Origin: Pseudomonas putida S13.1.2
GTDB lineage: Bacteria > Pseudomonadota > Gammaproteobacteria > Pseudomonadales > Pseudomonadaceae
Reading direction: 5' to 3'
DNA: 64,000 nt
Assembly (NCBI RefSeq): GCF_000498395.2
Contig: NZ_CP010979.1
Location: 6,168,001-6,232,000 of the forward strand
Part shown: positions 49,375 through 58,657 of the stretch, one piece after another
How the letters are laid out: each line of letters starts with the position of its first letter
Position numbering within the stretch: position 1 is the first letter of the stretch
Made by a program: the position numbers and the translations under genes
The notes under the pieces: generated by a model
The model's database searches: none
Seen by the model: the letters and a program-made list of their open reading frames with translations, nothing else
What the model was told of the DNA's origin: nothing

Positions 49375-50694
49375 TCACTCGGTAGTAATCCGCGAGTGCT
49401 GCTTGGTGTCCTTCATGGTCGCGTAAACCAGCAGCGAGCAGGCAATACAGGCGGTGACGTACCAGTAGAAGCCGCTTTCCATGCCTGCGCTCTTGAACCA
49501 CAAGGCCACGTACTCGGCGGTGCCGCCGAAGATCGACACGGTCAGGGCGTAGGGCAGGCCCACGCCCAGGGCGCGAATTTCCGTTGGGAACAGCTCTGCC
49601 TTGACCACGGCATTGATTGAGGTGTAGCCGCTGACGATGATCAGCGCCGCCATGATCAGGAAGAATGCGCCCCACCAGGTCTGGATGGTGTGCAGGGTGC
49701 TGAGGATCGGTACGGTGAACAGGGTGCCGAGCACACCGAAGGCGATCAGGATCGGACGTCGGCCGATCTTGTCCGACAAGCCACCGATCACCGGCTGCAG
49801 GCACATGAACAGGAACAGGGTGGCGGCCGAGATGGTGGTCGAGTCGCTGATGCTCATGCCCACGGTGTTGACCAAGTACTTCTGCATGTAGGTGGTGTAG
49901 GTGTAGAAGGCCAGGGTGCCGCCCATGGTCAGGCCGACCACGGTCATCAGCTCCTTGGGGTGGCGCAGCAGGGTGCGCATCAGGCTTTCCTTGGCCTTTT
50001 CCTTCTTGGTGAACGAGGCGGTTTCTTCCATGCCGCGACGCAGGTACAGGGCCACCACGGCGCACAGTGCACCGATCACGAACGGCACGCGCCAGCCCCA
50101 GGCATACAGTTGCTCTGTGGTCAGGGTCTGTTGCAGCACAATCAGTACCGCAAGGGCGATGAGCTGGCCGGAGATCAGGGTCACGTACTGGAAACTGGAG
50201 AAGAAGCCACGGCGCTCCTTGCTGGCCATTTCGCTGAGGTAGGTGGCCGAGGTGCCGTACTCGCCACCCACCGACAAGCCTTGCAGCAGGCGTGCGATGA
50301 CCAGCAGGATCGGTGCGGCGACGCCGATGGTTTCGTAGCCCGGGGTCAGGGCGATGACCAGCGAGCCCGCGCACATCAGCAGTACCGAGGCCATCAGCGC
50401 GGCCTTGCGGCCTTTGCGGTCGGCGTACAGGCCCATCAGCCAGCCACCGATCGGGCGCATGAGGAAGCCCACGGCGAAGATCGCGGCGGTATTGAGCAAT
50501 TGTGCGGTGGAGTCACCGGCCGGGAAAAAGGCCTTGGCGAAGTACAGCGAGAATGCGGCGTAGACGTACCAGTCGTACCATTCGACCATGTTGCCGATGG
50601 ACCCGCTGAAGATCGACTTCAGGCGGCTGGCGGTGGTTTTTTCTGCGGCGGGCGCAGTGGCCGCCCCAGCGGGCAGGGAGGTGGCGTTATCCAT
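49375..50694 (-). CDS. MHS-family 2-oxoglutarate/dicarboxylate permease (KgtP-like)
   Basis: A 439-residue MFS symporter with 12 helices: FSGSIGNMVEWYDWYVYAAF in TM1, GGWLMGLYADRKGRKAALMA in loop 2-3, SVGGEYGTSATYLSEMASKE, and TSINAVVKAELFPTEIRALG. Closest in type to 2-oxoglutarate permeases and to PcaT in this window. ATG 50694 (MDNATSLPAG) follows GAGAAGG. A sigma-54 promoter and a DctB/DctD pair lie directly upstream on the same strand, as for 2-oxoglutarate uptake controlled by MifSR in P. aeruginosa. Confidence 0.88.
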   Translation of the reverse strand: MDNATSLPAGAATAPAAEKTTASRLKSIFSGSIGNMVEWYDWYVYAAFSLYFAKAFFPAGDSTAQLLNTAAIFAVGFLMRPIGGWLMGLYADRKGRKAALMASVLLMCAGSLVIALTPGYETIGVAAPILLVIARLLQGLSVGGEYGTSATYLSEMASKERRGFFSSFQYVTLISGQLIALAVLIVLQQTLTTEQLYAWGWRVPFVIGALCAVVALYLRRGMEETASFTKKEKAKESLMRTLLRHPKELMTVVGLTMGGTLAFYTYTTYMQKYLVNTVGMSISDSTTISAATLFLFMCLQPVIGGLSDKIGRRPILIAFGVLGTLFTVPILSTLHTIQTWWGAFFLIMAALIIVSGYTSINAVVKAELFPTEIRALGVGLPYALTVSIFGGTAEYVALWFKSAGMESGFYWYVTACIACSLLVYATMKDTKQHSRITTE

Positions 50695-50710
50695 CAGGGA
50701 TACCTTCTCG

Positions 50711-50718
50711 TTGTTTTT
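50711..50718 (-). promoter_or_regulatory. Hfq/Crc-type motif in permease leader
   Basis: Minus-strand AAAAACAA (AAnAAnAA pattern) lies immediately 5' of the GAGAAGG ribosome site. Confidence 0.55.
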
Positions 50719-50752
50719 GTGGAGCGCGCCGTAGCGCAGCTTGCCAAGGCAA

Positions 50753-50769
50753 ATGCAGAAGGTGTGCCA
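50753..50769 (-). promoter_or_regulatory. Sigma-54 promoter of the permease gene
   Basis: Minus-strand TGGCACACCTTCTGCA has GG and GC separated by exactly 10 bases, as required for -24/-12 recognition by RpoN. It is 60-75 bases before the ATG. Confidence 0.75.
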
Positions 50770-50817
50770 AATGGGTGCGCCCTGATTCATTTGAGGGCAC
50801 AACCGCGTGATAGCTGG

Positions 50818-50866
50818 CCTGTAGGAGCGGCCTTGCGTCGCGATGGGCTGCAAAGCAGCCCCAGAT
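50818..50866. repeat. Single REP-like element
   Basis: CTGTAGGAGCGGCCTTGCGT plus CGCGATGGGCTGCAAAGCAGCCCC, the second REP subtype, as also seen near 22000. Confidence 0.72.
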
Positions 50867-50910
50867 CGTTCAGAAATAAGCGGATTCTTGCCGATCAACG
50901 ATTGCAGGTA

Positions 50911-50924
50911 AGCGGAAATCCGCT
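50911..50924. promoter_or_regulatory. Candidate upstream activator site
   Basis: AGCGGAAATCCGCT is a 6-2-6 inverted repeat, 140-150 bases upstream of the sigma-54 promoter; a related half (AAGCGGATTCTTGCC) lies at about 50878. This is a typical distance for enhancer binding by a DctD-type regulator. Confidence 0.5.
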
Positions 50925-52258
50925 CATTCGCGCCCGACAAAGTCCTCGCGCATCAGCCCATGCCGCTGCATCTTTTCGTTAAGCGTACGCCGCGGCAGCT
51001 GCAACGCCTCCATCACCGACTTGATTTCGCCCCCATGCTGGCGCAAGGCTGCGCGCAGGCATTGCGCCTCGAACGCTTCCATCTGTTCGCCCAGCGACTG
51101 CCCGGCAGGTGTCACTTCGATGTTTGGCGAACTCAGCCCCAATGCATGGCGCTCCGCCGCATTGGCCAGCTCCCGTACGTTGCCCGGCCAGTCATGGGAC
51201 AGCAGCTGTGCCAGTTGTACACCTGACAGCAGCGGGGCGGCACGGCCCAGCTTTTCGCCTGCGGCGCGGGCAAAGTGCTCAAACAGCAGAGGAATGTCCT
51301 CACGCCGCTCACGCAGCGGCGCCAGGCGCAATTCGGCCACATTCAGGCGATAGGCAAGGTCTTCGCGAAAGCGGCCGGCGCGGGCCTCTTCGAGCAGGTC
51401 GGGCTTGGTCGCTGCAATGACACGCAGGTCGACGCTGATGCTCTGGTTGGCACCCAGGCGCTCCAGCTTCTGCTCCTGGATCACGCGTAACAGCTTGGCC
51501 TGCTGTGCCAGCGGCATGCTCTCGATTTCATCGAGAAACACCGTGCCACCGTTGGCGTACTCCAGCTTGCCGATGCGCTTGCCCTGGGCGCCGGTGAAGG
51601 CGCCGCTTTCATGGCCGAACAGCTCGGCCTCGAACAGCGACTCGGGAATGGCCGCGCAGTTGAGTGCGACGAAGGGTTTACCGGCGCGAGGGCCAAAATC
51701 GTGCAGGCAGCGGGCCACGCGCTCCTTGCCACTGCCGGTTTCGCCACGGATCAGCACATTGACGGGCAGGCTGGCCAGCTCCAGTACTTGTCGGCGCAGC
51801 TGTTGCAGGCCCTGTGACATGCCCAGCAGCGTGCCTTCCAGGCGTGACTTGAGGTCTGCCTGTTCGTGCAGCCGGCGGTTTTCCAGCACCAGCTGGCGCT
51901 TTTCCAGGGCCCGGCGCAGGCTGCCCAGCAGGTGCTGCGGGGTGAAGGGCTTTTCGAGGAAGTCGTAGGCACCGCTGCGCATGGCTTCCACGGCCATCGG
52001 CACGTCGCCGTGGCCCGTCAGCAAGATGACGGGCAAGTCGGGGTCGTCCGCCTGCAGGCGTTCGAGCAATTGCAAGCCATCCATGCCCGGCATGCGCACA
52101 TCGCTGATGATGACACCGGGAAAGTGCCGCGGCAGGTGGGCCAGGCACTCTTCGGCGCGTGCGAACAGTTGCACGCTGAAGCCGGACAGGCTCAGCCATT
52201 GCTCGACCGCAGTGCGGATACTGGCTTCATCATCGACGACGATCACTGAATTCAACAT
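50924..52258 (-). CDS. Sigma-54-dependent response regulator, DctD/MifR-like
   Basis: A 444-residue NtrC-family regulator. Receiver domain at 1-120 (VIVVDDEASIRTAVEQWLSL, phospho-acceptor Asp in VIISDVRMPGMDG near 53), AAA+ domain at about 140-370 (Walker A RGETGSGKERVA, sigma-54 contact GAFTGAQGKRIG, Walker B NGGTVFLDEIESM), and a Fis-type helix-turn-helix at the end (KSVMEALQLPRRTLNEKMQR). ATG overlaps the sensor kinase stop (ATGTTGA). Predicted to drive the downstream permease promoter. Confidence 0.92.
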   Translation of the reverse strand: MLNSVIVVDDEASIRTAVEQWLSLSGFSVQLFARAEECLAHLPRHFPGVIISDVRMPGMDGLQLLERLQADDPDLPVILLTGHGDVPMAVEAMRSGAYDFLEKPFTPQHLLGSLRRALEKRQLVLENRRLHEQADLKSRLEGTLLGMSQGLQQLRRQVLELASLPVNVLIRGETGSGKERVARCLHDFGPRAGKPFVALNCAAIPESLFEAELFGHESGAFTGAQGKRIGKLEYANGGTVFLDEIESMPLAQQAKLLRVIQEQKLERLGANQSISVDLRVIAATKPDLLEEARAGRFREDLAYRLNVAELRLAPLRERREDIPLLFEHFARAAGEKLGRAAPLLSGVQLAQLLSHDWPGNVRELANAAERHALGLSSPNIEVTPAGQSLGEQMEAFEAQCLRAALRQHGGEIKSVMEALQLPRRTLNEKMQRHGLMREDFVGRE

Positions 52259-54009
52259 ACAGGCTCCAGGTCACGGGGCAGGGTAAGGCTCAGGCGTGCA
52301 CCACCTGGCAGGTTTTCGGCCTGCAGCTGGCCACCGGCCTCGTGGACGATACCGTAGGAAATGGCCAGGCCCAGGCCCAGGCCTTCGCCCACCGGCTTGG
52401 TGGTGAAGAACGGGTCGAAGACCTTGGCCAGGTCGGCCTCGGCAATGCCGCCCCCCGAATCCAGCACACTCAGGCGCCACCGCTCGCCCTCGGGTTCGAT
52501 GCGCACCTCCAGGCGTTTGTAGCGCTTGTCGGCCATGGCGTCGAGGGCATTGCGCAACAGGTTGATCAGCACTTGCTCCAGGCGAATGGCATCGCCGCGT
52601 ACCCAGGCCGGGCGCGCCAGGTACAGGGCAACCTCTACTTCTTCGCTGCGAATGCGGGTTTCCAGCAGGTGCAGGGCCTGGTCGACAACGGTGGCCAGGT
52701 CAAGGCGCTCGCGCAGGCCCACCGGGCTGTTGCGGGCAAAGGTTTTCAGGTGGCTGGTGAGCGCGGCCATGCGCGTCAGCATCTGCTCCAGTGGCTCCAG
52801 GGCCTGGCGCGCCTCGTCATGGCGGCCATGGTCGAGCAGCAGGCGCAGGGTTTCCAGTTGCATGCGTTGGGTGGTCAGCGGCTGGTTGATTTCGTGGGCC
52901 ATGGCGGCCGACATCTGCCCCAGCGCCGCCAGTTTGGCTGATTGCACCAGGCCCTCTTGAGCCGTGCGCAGTTCGCGGGTGCGCTCCTCGACCTGGCGCT
53001 TGAGCTCTTCGCGGCTGCGCTGGCGCAGACGGGCCAGGCGCAGGCGCTGGCTGACGAACAGGGCGGCAAACACCAGGCTCAGCCAAACGGCGGCGGCGCC
53101 CAAGGCGGCATTGCGGCCGTCGGCAGTGACCTGCGGTTTGCGCAGCAGGTGCAAAGTCCAGTTTTCGCCTTCCAGTGGCAGGCTTTCCCACAAGTACTCA
53201 GCGCTGCCCTCGGGGCCTTGCACGCGGCTCAGGGTGCTGTTGGCGGCAAAGCGCGTCAGCACTTGATGCTGCAACGGCACCAGGGGTTGCTTGTCGTACT
53301 GGCGGGTTTCGGCCAGCTCGGCACGGTCGGCGCCACTGAGCGGCTGCAGCTCGCGGTAGCGCCAGCCGTCCTGGTTGGCGATAAAGGTGATACCGCGGGC
53401 GTCGCTCACCAGCAGGATGTCACTGCCTTGGCGCCACTCACGTTCCAGTTCCGGGAACTCCAGCTTCACCACCATGGCACCGAGGAAGCGACCATGCTCG
53501 TCGTTCACCGCGCTGGCGAGGAAGTACCCCGGCACGCCACTGGTCACGCCCACGGCGTAGAAGCGGCCACTGCCCTGGCTGCGGGTTTGCTTGAAGTAGG
53601 GCCTGAAGCCGTAGTTGGAACCGACGTAACTGCTGGGCAGCCGCCAGTTGCTGGCGGCGATGGCCAGGCCGGTGCGGTCGAGCAGTTCGAGGGTGGAGGA
53701 GTTTGCGGCGCCGTTGATGCGTTCAAGCTTACGGTTCAGGGCGTCCTGCACCTGTTCGCTGACCGGGTCGCGCAGGGCGGCGATCAGCTCCGGGTCCAGC
53801 GCCAGCACGGCGGGCAGGGCGCGGTAGCGGTCGATCAGGGTATGCAGGGTATTGGCGTACAGGCCCAACTGCTGGCTGGCACGCTGGGCGTCGTCTTCCA
53901 TGGCCTGGCGCTTGGCCTGGTGCATGGCCCAACCGGCACTGAGGGCGGTGCCCAGCACGATCAGCAGGGTGATCAGCCCCAGACGCAGGGCGCGAAAGGA
54001 AAAGGGCAT
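52252..54009 (-). CDS. DctB-like sensor histidine kinase
   Basis: A 585-residue membrane kinase. TM1 at about 10-30, periplasmic double-PAS/dCache-like sensor (about 35-290) with FRPYFKQTRSQGSGRFYAVG then VTSGVPGYFLA, TM2 at about 300-320, coiled coil (RQRSREELKRQVEERTRELR), H-box AAMAHEINQPLTTQRMQLET (phospho-His near 385), and an ATPase domain with N, G1 and G2 boxes (LINLLRNALDAM, VLDSGGGIAE, GEGLGLGLAIS). Senses C4/C5 dicarboxylates in relatives. ATG 54009 (MPFSFRALRL). Confidence 0.92.
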   Translation of the reverse strand: MPFSFRALRLGLITLLIVLGTALSAGWAMHQAKRQAMEDDAQRASQQLGLYANTLHTLIDRYRALPAVLALDPELIAALRDPVSEQVQDALNRKLERINGAANSSTLELLDRTGLAIAASNWRLPSSYVGSNYGFRPYFKQTRSQGSGRFYAVGVTSGVPGYFLASAVNDEHGRFLGAMVVKLEFPELEREWRQGSDILLVSDARGITFIANQDGWRYRELQPLSGADRAELAETRQYDKQPLVPLQHQVLTRFAANSTLSRVQGPEGSAEYLWESLPLEGENWTLHLLRKPQVTADGRNAALGAAAVWLSLVFAALFVSQRLRLARLRQRSREELKRQVEERTRELRTAQEGLVQSAKLAALGQMSAAMAHEINQPLTTQRMQLETLRLLLDHGRHDEARQALEPLEQMLTRMAALTSHLKTFARNSPVGLRERLDLATVVDQALHLLETRIRSEEVEVALYLARPAWVRGDAIRLEQVLINLLRNALDAMADKRYKRLEVRIEPEGERWRLSVLDSGGGIAEADLAKVFDPFFTTKPVGEGLGLGLAISYGIVHEAGGQLQAENLPGGARLSLTLPRDLEPVC

Positions 54010-54040
54010 CGGGGCGGATCCGGATGATTGTGATATCGGG

Positions 54041-54138
54041 CCCGGCCGCTTCGCGGGCTTGCCCGCTCCCACAGGATACTCACAGCCCGATGGACCTGTG
54101 CAGTTTCTGTGGGAGCGGGCAAGCCCGCGAAAGGGCCG
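54041..54138. repeat. REP pair (inverted)
   Basis: CCGGCCGCTTCGCGGGCTTG plus CCCGCTCCCACAGGAT, and inverted partner ending CAAGCCCGCGAAAGGGCCGG. Between bglX stop and the kinase start, probably shared 3' structure. Confidence 0.92.
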
Positions 54139-54156
54139 GTACAGGCGACCTTTCAG

Positions 54157-56448
54157 TTACAGCAGTTCGAAGCTCTGCTGCTGCACCGCCTGGGAATCCA
54201 GCCCGACCTGGATATTGAATTCACCTGGCTCGGCAACCCGCTGCAGCTGGCCATTGTAGAACTTCAGGTCTTCCTCGCTGACGCGGAAGGCCAAGGTGCG
54301 CGACTCGCCCGGCTTGAGCATCAGCTTCTGGAAGTTCTTGAGTTCCTTGACCGGGCGGCTCATCGACGCCGACACATCCTGCAGGTACAGCTGCACCACG
54401 GTCTCGCCTGCCACCTTGCCGGTGTTCGTCACCGTCACCTTGGCCTCCAGTGTGTCGCCGCGCTTGAGGTCCTTGTTCGAAAGCTTCAGGCCCGACAGCT
54501 CGAAGCTGCTGTAGCTCAGGCCATAGCCAAACGGGTACAGCGGGCCGTTGGGTTCTTCAAAGTACTGCGAGGTGTAGTTGCCCGGCTTGCCAGGGGTGAA
54601 GGGCCGGCCGATGCGGGTGTGGTTGTAGTACATCGGGATCTGCCCGACCGAGCGCGGGAAGGTGATGGCCAGCTTGCCGGACGGATTGTAGTCACCAAAC
54701 AGCACGTCGGCGATGGCATTACCGCCTTCGGTGCCGGCGAACCAGGTTTCGAGGATGGCGTCGGCCTGCTCGCGCTCCCAGCTGATCGACAGCGGCCGGC
54801 CGTTCATCAGCACCAGTACCAGCGGCTTGCCTGTGGCCTTCAGGGCTTTGATCAGTTCGCGCTGGCTGGCCGGGATTTCCAGGGTGGTACGGCTCGACGA
54901 CTCGTGGGACATGCCGCGGGACTCGCCGACCACTGCCACCACCACATCGGCTTGCCTGGCCGCCTTGAGCGCTTCATCGATCAGCACCGCAGGCGGGCGC
55001 GGGTCGTCGACGATTTCCGGGGCATCGAAGTTGAGGAAGTTCAGGTAATCGAGGATGGCCTTGTCGCCCGTGACGTTGGAGCCTTTGGCGTAGACCAGCT
55101 TGGCCTTGCCTTCCACGGCGCGGCGCAGGCCTTCGCGCACGGTCACCGAGTGCACCGGTTTACCGTCGGCGGCCCAACTGCCCATCATGTCAATCGGGGC
55201 ATCGGCCAGTGGGCCGACCAAGGCAATGGTGCCAGCCTTTTTCAGCGGCAGGGTCTGGTTGCGGTTTTCCAGCAGCACCAGGCTGCGGCGTGCCACGTCA
55301 CGCGCAGCTTCGCGGTGCAGGCGGTCGTTGCCGTAATAGTCCTTCAGGTCGGTTTCGGCTTTGCCGATGCGCACGTACGGGTCCTTGAAAAGGCCCATGT
55401 CGTACTTGGCGCCAAGCACTTCGCGTACCGCCTGGTCCAGTTCGCGCTGGGTCACTTCGCCGGACTTCAGCAGGCCTGGCAGCTCTTCGCCGTACAGGGT
55501 GTCGTTCATGCTCATGTCGATGCCGGCCTTGATCGCCAGCTTGGCCGCTTCACGGCCGTCGCGGGCGACGCCATGACGGATCAGCTCCTGGATGGCGCCG
55601 TGGTCACTGATGGTCACGCCTTTGAAGCCCCACTCCTTGCGCAGCAGGTCGTTCATCAACCAGGTGTTGGAGGTGGCCGGCACACCGTTGATCGAGTTCA
55701 GTGCCACCATCACCCCGCCAGCACCGGCGTCGAGCGCGGCGCGGTAGGGCGGCAGGTAGTCGTTGTACATTTTCGGCAGGCTCATATCGACCGTGTTGTA
55801 GTCGCGCCCGCCTTCCACTGCACCGTACAGGGCGAAGTGCTTGACGATGGCCATGATGCTGTCGGGGTTGGCCGGGCTGCTGCCCTGGAACGAACGCACC
55901 ATCACCTGGCCGATTTTCGAGGTCAGGTAGGTGTCCTCGCCGAAGCCTTCGCTGGTACGGCCCCAGCGCGGGTCGCGGGCGATATCGACCATGGGTGCGA
56001 AGGTCATGTCCAGGGCGTCGGCGGAGGCTTCGATGGCTGCAGTGCGGCCCACCTTGGCGACGGCGTCCATGTCCCAGGTGGCGGCCATGCCCAGGCCGAT
56101 CGGGAAGATGGTGCGTTCGCCGTGAATGGTGTCGTAGGCGAAGAACATGGGGATCTTCAGGCGGCTGCGCATGGCCGCGTCCTGCATCGGGCGGTTTTCG
56201 GGCGCGGTGCGCGAGTTGAAGGTGCCACCGATGCGGCCGGCGGCAATTTCTTCGCGGATCTTTTCGTGGGGCATTTCCGGGCCGATGCTGATCAGGCGCA
56301 GCTGGCCGATTTTCTCGGCTTCGGTCATCTGGCTGATCAGGTGCTCGATGAACGCCTGCTTGTCCTGCAGGGGCGGGGCATAGGGGGCGGCAAGGGCCGC
56401 CTGACTGGCAAGGCCCATGGCCAGGCCCAGCAAAGACAGTTTCATCAT
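54157..56448 (-). CDS. bglX: Periplasmic beta-glucosidase BglX (GH3)
   Basis: A 763-residue glycoside hydrolase family 3 enzyme with signal peptide (LLGLAMGLASQAALAAPYAP). The N-terminal TIM barrel has FFAYDTIHGERTIFPIGLGM and the nucleophile Asp in GFKGVTISDHGAIQELIRHG; the C-terminal sandwich (from about 400) and fibronectin-III-like domain (from about 660) complete the fold. Hydrolyses beta-linked glucosides in the periplasm. The ATG pair at 56448/56445 is preferred to TTG one codon earlier. Confidence 0.93.
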   Translation of the reverse strand: MMKLSLLGLAMGLASQAALAAPYAPPLQDKQAFIEHLISQMTEAEKIGQLRLISIGPEMPHEKIREEIAAGRIGGTFNSRTAPENRPMQDAAMRSRLKIPMFFAYDTIHGERTIFPIGLGMAATWDMDAVAKVGRTAAIEASADALDMTFAPMVDIARDPRWGRTSEGFGEDTYLTSKIGQVMVRSFQGSSPANPDSIMAIVKHFALYGAVEGGRDYNTVDMSLPKMYNDYLPPYRAALDAGAGGVMVALNSINGVPATSNTWLMNDLLRKEWGFKGVTISDHGAIQELIRHGVARDGREAAKLAIKAGIDMSMNDTLYGEELPGLLKSGEVTQRELDQAVREVLGAKYDMGLFKDPYVRIGKAETDLKDYYGNDRLHREAARDVARRSLVLLENRNQTLPLKKAGTIALVGPLADAPIDMMGSWAADGKPVHSVTVREGLRRAVEGKAKLVYAKGSNVTGDKAILDYLNFLNFDAPEIVDDPRPPAVLIDEALKAARQADVVVAVVGESRGMSHESSSRTTLEIPASQRELIKALKATGKPLVLVLMNGRPLSISWEREQADAILETWFAGTEGGNAIADVLFGDYNPSGKLAITFPRSVGQIPMYYNHTRIGRPFTPGKPGNYTSQYFEEPNGPLYPFGYGLSYSSFELSGLKLSNKDLKRGDTLEAKVTVTNTGKVAGETVVQLYLQDVSASMSRPVKELKNFQKLMLKPGESRTLAFRVSEEDLKFYNGQLQRVAEPGEFNIQVGLDSQAVQQQSFELL

Positions 56449-56634
56449 CAATTCCGTTGTGGGGCCTCTGCCGTATCCAGGGTGATACGCGCGCGGCCGA
56501 AGTTTTCAGGCGGCTATTGTTGTACGATTCGCAGGCTTACTTTCCAGCAGCGGATTATGCCTGAATATGTCGCCTGCGGATGAAGCCCCGAGTGCCGGGA
56601 CAACAACTATAAGAACGCTCAAGAGACCGACGGC

Positions 56635-57252
56635 ATGACCCCCTTCGACGAGTACCATCAACGGCAGATTGCCGAAGCCATTGCGCGTGCCGAACGGCGC
56701 ACCGATGCCGAACTGGTGACGGTGCTGGCCCGCCGTGCCGACGATTACGCCTATTGGCCGCTGTTGTGGGCCGCCGTGCTGGCGTTGGCGGTGCCGGGCC
56801 TGTTGCACTGGCTGCTGGGCTGGCCCGGCGTGCGAGGCTTGCTGGTGGCCAACGTGCTGCTGTTCGTCGGCTTGTGCCTGCTGCTGCGCAACCCGCGTCT
56901 GGCCAGCTGGCTGATCCCCCGTGCCCTGCGTCGCTGGCGTGCTTCACGGCTGGCCCGCCAGCAGTTTCGCGAGCAGAACCTGCAGCGCACCGCAGGCGCC
57001 ACGGGTGTGCTGATTTTCGTCAGCGAGGCGGAGCGGCATGTGGAAATCCTGGTCGATCGGGGTATCGAACACTGCCTGGATGCCGAAGCCCGGGCAGCGA
57101 TCGGAGCGCGCTTTGCCGAGCAGGTGCGCCAGGGCCGGACGTTGCAGGGCTTTGTCGAATGCATCGAGGCGTGTGGCGAGCTGCTTAGCCAGCACGTGCC
57201 GCCAACCCATGCCCGCAACGAGTTGCCCAACCGGCTGGTAATTCTCGATTGA
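56635..57252 (+). CDS. TPM-domain membrane protein
   Basis: A 205-residue protein: an N-terminal TPM helix (YHQRQIAEAIARAERRTDAE), two membrane helices (about 42-62 and 68-88), and a C-terminal TPM part (GATGVLIFVSEAERHVEILV then DRGIEHCLD). The TPM fold occurs in envelope proteins including thylakoid phosphatase-like TLP18.3; the bacterial role is poorly known. No operon partner visible here, since its usual LemA/TPM companion is absent. Confidence 0.82.
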   Translation: MTPFDEYHQRQIAEAIARAERRTDAELVTVLARRADDYAYWPLLWAAVLALAVPGLLHWLLGWPGVRGLLVANVLLFVGLCLLLRNPRLASWLIPRALRRWRASRLARQQFREQNLQRTAGATGVLIFVSEAERHVEILVDRGIEHCLDAEARAAIGARFAEQVRQGRTLQGFVECIEACGELLSQHVPPTHARNELPNRLVILD

Positions 57253-57281
57253 TTCGGATCCGCCTGGCTTGACGCCTTCCC

Positions 57282-57356
57282 TGTGGGAGCGGGTTCACCC
57301 GCGAATGCTGCCTAGAGGCCACCGACGCATTCGCGGGTAAACCCGCTCCCACAGGG
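57282..57356. repeat. REP pair (tail-in orientation)
   Basis: GTGGGAGCGGGTTCACCCGC plus GAA, then ATTCGCGGGTAAACCCGCTC plus CCAC, about 25 bases apart. Relative to the other pairs the copies are arranged the opposite way round. Immediately before the methyltransferase gene. Confidence 0.88.
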
Positions 57357-57396
57357 TGTAGAATGCGCTTCCCGCTATTCGAGGCACCGTTTCTCC

Positions 57397-58611
57397 ATGT
57401 CCGCCAGTACTTCCGCCCCCTCCGCGCCGGATGCGCGCGCTCAGTTTCTCGACCTGCTGAACGCCGCCCTGCACGGCGATACCCTGGTCAAACTGGTGCT
57501 GGCGCGCCATGTCGGTGCCGACCAGACCTTGCAACGGATCATTGCCAAGCCGCTGCAGGTCAAGGGCCAGCCGTGCCTGTCGCTGGTCTACCGCCACCAG
57601 ACCCGCGACATCACCCGCAACCTGCCGCTGGACCAGGCCCAGGCGCTGGTCGCCGAGCTGCTGCCAGACAGCTTCCGCAACGCCCACCTGTTCGATGCTG
57701 ACGGCGAAGTGCAGCTGACCTTCAGCAAGAAGGGCAAGCCGATGCTGCAGCGTCACGGGGCGCAGGCACCGCGTGAGGTGACTGCCGGCAGCGGCCATGA
57801 CCGCGAGAAGAAGCGTTACCTGGAGTTGTCGCGCCCGTTTTTGCGCGACCTGGGCGTAACCGATGCACAAGGCGCGTTGATTCCGTCGATGTCGCGCAAG
57901 TGGAAGCAGATCAACAAGTTCATCGAGGTCTTCGACCACGCCCTGGCCAGCGCCCCGGTGCCGGCAGAACAGGCACTTCGTGTGGCCGACTTTGGCTCGG
58001 GCAAGGGCTACCTGACCTTCGCCATGCACGATTACCTGCGCAACAGCCTGGGCCGCGTTGCACAGGTCACTGGCGTAGAGTTGCGCCAGGACATGGTCGA
58101 CCTGTGCAACACCGCTGCCGCACGCCTGGAGCACCCGGGCCTGGAGTTCCAGTGCGGTGACGTGCGCAGCGTGGTGCCGGAGGCCATCGAGGTGATGATT
58201 GCCTTGCACGCCTGTGACATCGCCACCGACTACGCCATCCATACCGGCATCCGCTGCAACGCCGCGATCATCATGTGCTCGCCGTGCTGCCACAAACAGA
58301 TCCGCCCGCAACTGCACAGCCCGGGGTTGCTGCAACCCATGCTGCAGTACGGCCTGCACCTGGGCCAGCAGGCCGAAATGCTGACCGACAGCCTGCGCGC
58401 GCTGTATCTGGAAGCCTGCGGTTACGAAACCAAGGTGTTCGAGTTCATCTCGCTGGAGCACACCAACAAGAACAAGATGATTCTTGCGGTGAAGCGGCAG
58501 AAGGCGGGGGGTAACGGGGCGTTGCTGGAGAAGATTGGCCAGCTCAAGGCCTTCTATGGGGTACAGGAGCATTGCCTGGAGACGTTGCTGCGGGCGGATG
58601 GGTTGCTGTGA
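57397..58611 (+). CDS. SAM-dependent methyltransferase-like protein
   Basis: A 404-residue protein. The N-terminal 150 residues are family-specific (RITRNLPLDQAQALVAELLP-type helices); the C-terminal half is a class I methyltransferase with ALRVADFGSGKGYLTFAMHD (motif I, about 195-205), VTGVELRQDMVDL, and IALHACDIATDYAIHTGIRC. Resembles the RlmL/TrmL-independent SAM MTase group seen in pseudomonads; substrate unknown, RNA likely. MSASTSAPSAPD is a low-complexity start, so ATG 57397 may be extended. Confidence 0.82.
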   Translation: MSASTSAPSAPDARAQFLDLLNAALHGDTLVKLVLARHVGADQTLQRIIAKPLQVKGQPCLSLVYRHQTRDITRNLPLDQAQALVAELLPDSFRNAHLFDADGEVQLTFSKKGKPMLQRHGAQAPREVTAGSGHDREKKRYLELSRPFLRDLGVTDAQGALIPSMSRKWKQINKFIEVFDHALASAPVPAEQALRVADFGSGKGYLTFAMHDYLRNSLGRVAQVTGVELRQDMVDLCNTAAARLEHPGLEFQCGDVRSVVPEAIEVMIALHACDIATDYAIHTGIRCNAAIIMCSPCCHKQIRPQLHSPGLLQPMLQYGLHLGQQAEMLTDSLRALYLEACGYETKVFEFISLEHTNKNKMILAVKRQKAGGNGALLEKIGQLKAFYGVQEHCLETLLRADGLL

Positions 58612-58657
58612 CGGCAACCCCCAGCAAGCCTGCGGGTGCGCTCCTGCTGGGAGCGTG

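Noticed and set aside
54109..56583. An 824-codon plus-strand frame over bglX
   Set aside because: Shadow of BglX; no ribosome site and no recognisable domain.
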